64,000 bases of DNA, from contig CM072809.1 in assembly GCA_037013495.1 (NCBI GenBank), forward strand, positions 10,118,501 to 10,182,500, in the 5' to 3' direction. Positions 61,601 to 64,000 of this stretch are shown piece after piece; position 1 is the stretch's first letter, and each line of letters begins with the position of its first letter. The notes beneath the pieces were generated by a model. It worked only from the letters and a program-made list of their open reading frames with translations, did no database searches and was not told the origin of the DNA. This DNA is from Hippophae tibetana. Its lineage: Eukaryota; Streptophyta; Magnoliopsida; Rosales; Elaeagnaceae. A program made the translations under genes and the position numbers.

Positions 61601-64000
61601 AAAGGCACTACAATTTTGACTAAAATGATGTTCTAATTTTCAGCATGAAGATTGGAATAAAACTTATAATTTCTTGTCATGGGATCCAAAATGCATGAAA
61701 ATCCATCGGAAAAGCAGAAAAGTGGCATAAGCAAACTGTAAACATAAGTGTATGTGTGTGTGTGTATATATATAACTGTATGTATGTATGTATGTATAAC
61801 AAAGATCCAAAACTATTTTAATTGTTATATATTAGAAGCAGTAGAACCCAATATATTGCAGAAGCAAAAAATATTAAACAAAAATAAATCCAGCAACAAT
61901 CAGCTCAAGCCAGAGAAAACCAACCAGTTCAGAAATATCTTTCACCGACTCTCCATGAGAATAGGCATCCCCCAACCTTAACCATTGCCCATATATTGCA
62001 CTTCTAACATAGTACAAATAGCGAATAGTAACACCTTTGTAAGATGGCGGTATAATACTTGGCAGCATAGCTCGCACCACATCTGAAAACTTAATTATTT
62101 TAGAGAAATTAATAGGCTTAAATCACCATGAAAAATTAGGTGACCTCAAAAGATTATTTATGTGAGAACAAAATTCTTGACATCTATAAAAGACGACAAT
62201 AAGTTTTTTTAAGAATAAAAGAAACAGGCTCAATTGGGGACTCTTGCTACCAAATATGGTTAGGATTATTAAAATAAAAGGAACAAGCTCAATCTACCTT
62301 TGGGTGCATAACTTTATGCCAAAAGATTCCGTTGTTTCCTAATGAGCAGAAGATCTAGAGACCGACCAAGACCTCTAATGAGCTAATGATATGATAAGGT
62401 TACTAGTAAAGGTTCATTCTTGCAATGGTGGTTATTCAGGAAGTTAAGCTTAAAGCTATATATGCTAGAGTAATAACATCTATTCTTAAAGGGAGACCAT
62501 AAAAGAGAATAGTGGCGATTATATGCTATTTTTTATAGATATTTTAGGGCAGATTACCCTTTAGTTTGCAATGCTTTGGTCCAAAATTAAAACCATGGGA
62601 CATTTTATTCTTGTCAATTTTTTGTTATGCTTTGTAAACTTTGTTAAAAAGTTACACTTTAGTTTTCTAACTTTGTCAAAAAAAAATTACTAATCTATCC
62701 GATTTTTACTAAAAGGTAAGGGACTTCTAGGTACCCATTTGACAAAATTATAAAAATGTTCCCATTTTTTTTCCCAAAAGCTAGATGACTAAATTATATC
62801 GAAATTAAATATATGACTATAAGTGTACCATAATAAATAAATGACTAAAGTGTATGCCCATTGAAAGTTAAGGGACTCTAAACTCTTGGAGTACTTTTCT
62901 CTATATTATGTCATATGTTTCCAAAGGTTGTCTAGCCACCTATTCATGGAAGCTAAAAACAGTCTGACAATTGACTTGGACAATGCTGCCAGATTCTTTC
63001 CTAACTGAAAAGATCAGATTCCAGTCTTGTAATGCATTGATGATCCCCCCCCCCCCCCCCCCCCCCACCTAGACAAAAAAAAATCTTGATCAGACGTATC
63101 TATAACTATAACCTTTTGTCTGGCAAAAAATTGATTTTCGATTTCTTCACAATTCAGAAATAGCAGAAAATTCAATATTGACATGATTTTATATTCCTTG
63201 TCCCTAACATGCACTGCCTTTGTTTGTCCATTCCACCTATGTAAACCTCCATTGCCCTAATCACAAAAATAAAAAAACTACTAGAAGCCAGGTCACCGAA
63301 TGATTCCATGGTTTACACCATCTACATATATACATCTGTGCTCAAGCAAAAATGAGCAAGTGGACAGCTCACAAGGGAACAAGCCTACAAGGAACCCATC
63401 AAAAATAATCAATCAAAATCTTATAAAACAATTAAGAATGAGATCCATTAATCCATAGATAGCCCAAAAGGCAAGATGTGAACCCGGAAACAGAGAAGTC
63501 TCTTTAACCACGCATCCAAAATAAAAAGCAGAACCGTAACATTGTAAGCTGTTAAATCGAAGTTAAGGGAAAAAATATCAAAAATCCCACAAAACCAAAC
63601 TTACATGATTTAGTTGCCCTAGCTGAAACTATCTGATTGGAGACCAGCACTGGTGCTGAACCCTCCAAAAACACATGCTCACCTAAAAAGCTCAAGGACA
63701 AAACAAATAACATATAATTCAAACTGAAAATACAACCAAACCAATTACAACATTGCTTCGTATTAAGCTATAAGCTCAAAAGTTCAAACCAACCTCTTCT
63801 TTGCTTAGATCCGGACAAGGGCTTCTGAGTGGCAAACCATTGTGTATCCAACTTCTCAATGCCTTTGATCTCGAAACTGAGGCGTTCGACCAAAAGCGAC
63901 AAAGCCGAGTCGCCATTGCCAGCTCCATGAGGATTGCTGATCTCAATTGTCACAAAGATCGGATCACCAGGACGATACACTTGCTTATCGGTTTGTAGCT
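55628..64000 (-). CDS. RGP1: Rgp1 homologue, RAB6A-GEF complex partner protein 2-like (5' partial)
   Basis: Twelve minus-strand exons: 63794-64000 (partial), 63605-63682, 61925-62082, 60475-60550, 58951-59018, 58396-58654, 57789-57923, 57553-57659, 57398-57451, 57212-57295, 56256-56419, 55628-55775. All junctions have GT-AG ends and phases agree, giving 511 visible residues to a TGA stop. Recognised by the N-terminal Y-R-P-G-D-P beta-strand region, I-P-P-S-Y-K-G-V-T-I-R-Y, P-L-Q-I-W-V-T-Q-K, the E-G-F-I-R-G-R-S-Y-N-I and R-R-F-V-H-P-S-R-R blocks and a C-terminal W-V-L-P-I-T-V-H-A-P-P-P, all as in plant Rgp1-domain proteins. In yeast and animals Rgp1 pairs with Ric1 to activate the Rab6/Ypt6 GTPase at the Golgi; the same role in plants is inferred. 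It has an arrestin-like fold. A serine-rich low-complexity segment lies in exons 6-7. The first codons lie beyond 64000. Not the reversibly glycosylated polypeptide also called RGP1. Looks intact. Confidence 0.88.
56860..57180. repeat. Dispersed-repeat-like sequence in intron 10 of the Rgp1 gene
   Basis: Phrases such as AAATGGTCCCTAAAATTTTT, TTTTAGTTCTCTAATTA and TTGATCCCTTTATTTT are typical of a common class of non-coding plant repeats. Similar wording recurs at 62545-62890 and 57990-58240 in other introns of the gene. Family not identified. Confidence 0.4.
58073..58163. repeat. 30-bp tandem repeat, three units, intron 6 of the Rgp1 gene
   Basis: Unit AATAATTATGGGACTATGTA followed by CTCATTTTT. 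The last two units are identical and the first is slightly different. Confidence 0.85.
61752..61798. repeat. Compound (TG)n(TA)n(TATG)n microsatellite, intron 3 of the Rgp1 gene
   Basis: TGTGTGTGTGTG runs into TATATATATA and then about four TATG units. Confidence 0.85.
63045..63066. repeat. Poly-C/poly-G run of 22, intron 2 of the Rgp1 gene
   Basis: Twenty-two consecutive C on the + strand, hence G22 in the sense strand of the gene and its pre-mRNA. Striking in such AT-rich DNA. Run length may be inexact because of sequencing error. Confidence 0.9.

Overview
This is nuclear DNA from a flowering plant, most likely a eudicot. It is very AT-rich. It holds intron-rich genes with short conserved exons, a tandem cluster of plant-specific cuticular-wax genes, and broken LTR retrotransposons of plant lineages (Copia including a Sirevirus, and Gypsy). 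I cannot name the species.

The left two thirds (1-41.1 kb, + strand) is a tandem array of CER1-like genes, which encode the very-long-chain aldehyde to alkane step of cuticular wax synthesis. Copy A (exons 2-10 at 11-5630; exon 1 lies left of the window) and copy B (23285-28610, complete, 10 exons, 626 aa by my exon model) are recent duplicates, almost identical even in several introns. Copy C (32637-41042, complete, 10 exons, 619 aa) is clearly more diverged and carries a 3.9-kb intron 4. Between A and B lie ghosts of further copies. One is a copy-C-like exon 1 at 13.4 kb joined to sequence that otherwise sits in copy C intron 4. The other is a frameshifted A/B-like exon 3 at 17.7 kb. Blocks upstream of copy B recur at 14.8-17.4 kb. 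A lone exon of a ribose-phosphate pyrophosphokinase gene (14.5 kb) and a SINE-like tRNA-derived fragment (15.4 kb) also lie there.

The array is broken up by transposon fossils: a Copia element with short LTRs (8.1-12.5 kb), a Gypsy LTR with a gag remnant on the minus strand (29.2-31.0 kb), a minus-strand Sirevirus gag remnant (42.4-43.1 kb) with LTR-like repeats beside it, and a Copia element without a visible 3' LTR (about 47.9-52.9 kb). All look broken.

The right third holds two unrelated minus-strand genes. One is a small intronless membrane-anchored RING-H2 protein (45715-46194), a probable E3 ubiquitin ligase. The other is a twelve-exon gene (55628 to beyond 64000) for a plant homologue of Rgp1 (RAB6A-GEF complex partner 2), a Golgi Rab6 guanine-exchange subunit; its N-terminus is outside the window.

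The most interesting material is the evolution of the CER1 array. Copies A and B alternate between near-identical and diverged blocks, suggesting gene conversion. They share a GC-AG intron that copy C lacks. The ghost copies record earlier rounds of duplication and deletion. I found no CRISPR array, operon, tRNA or rRNA gene. I see no evidence for a wholly new kind of system.
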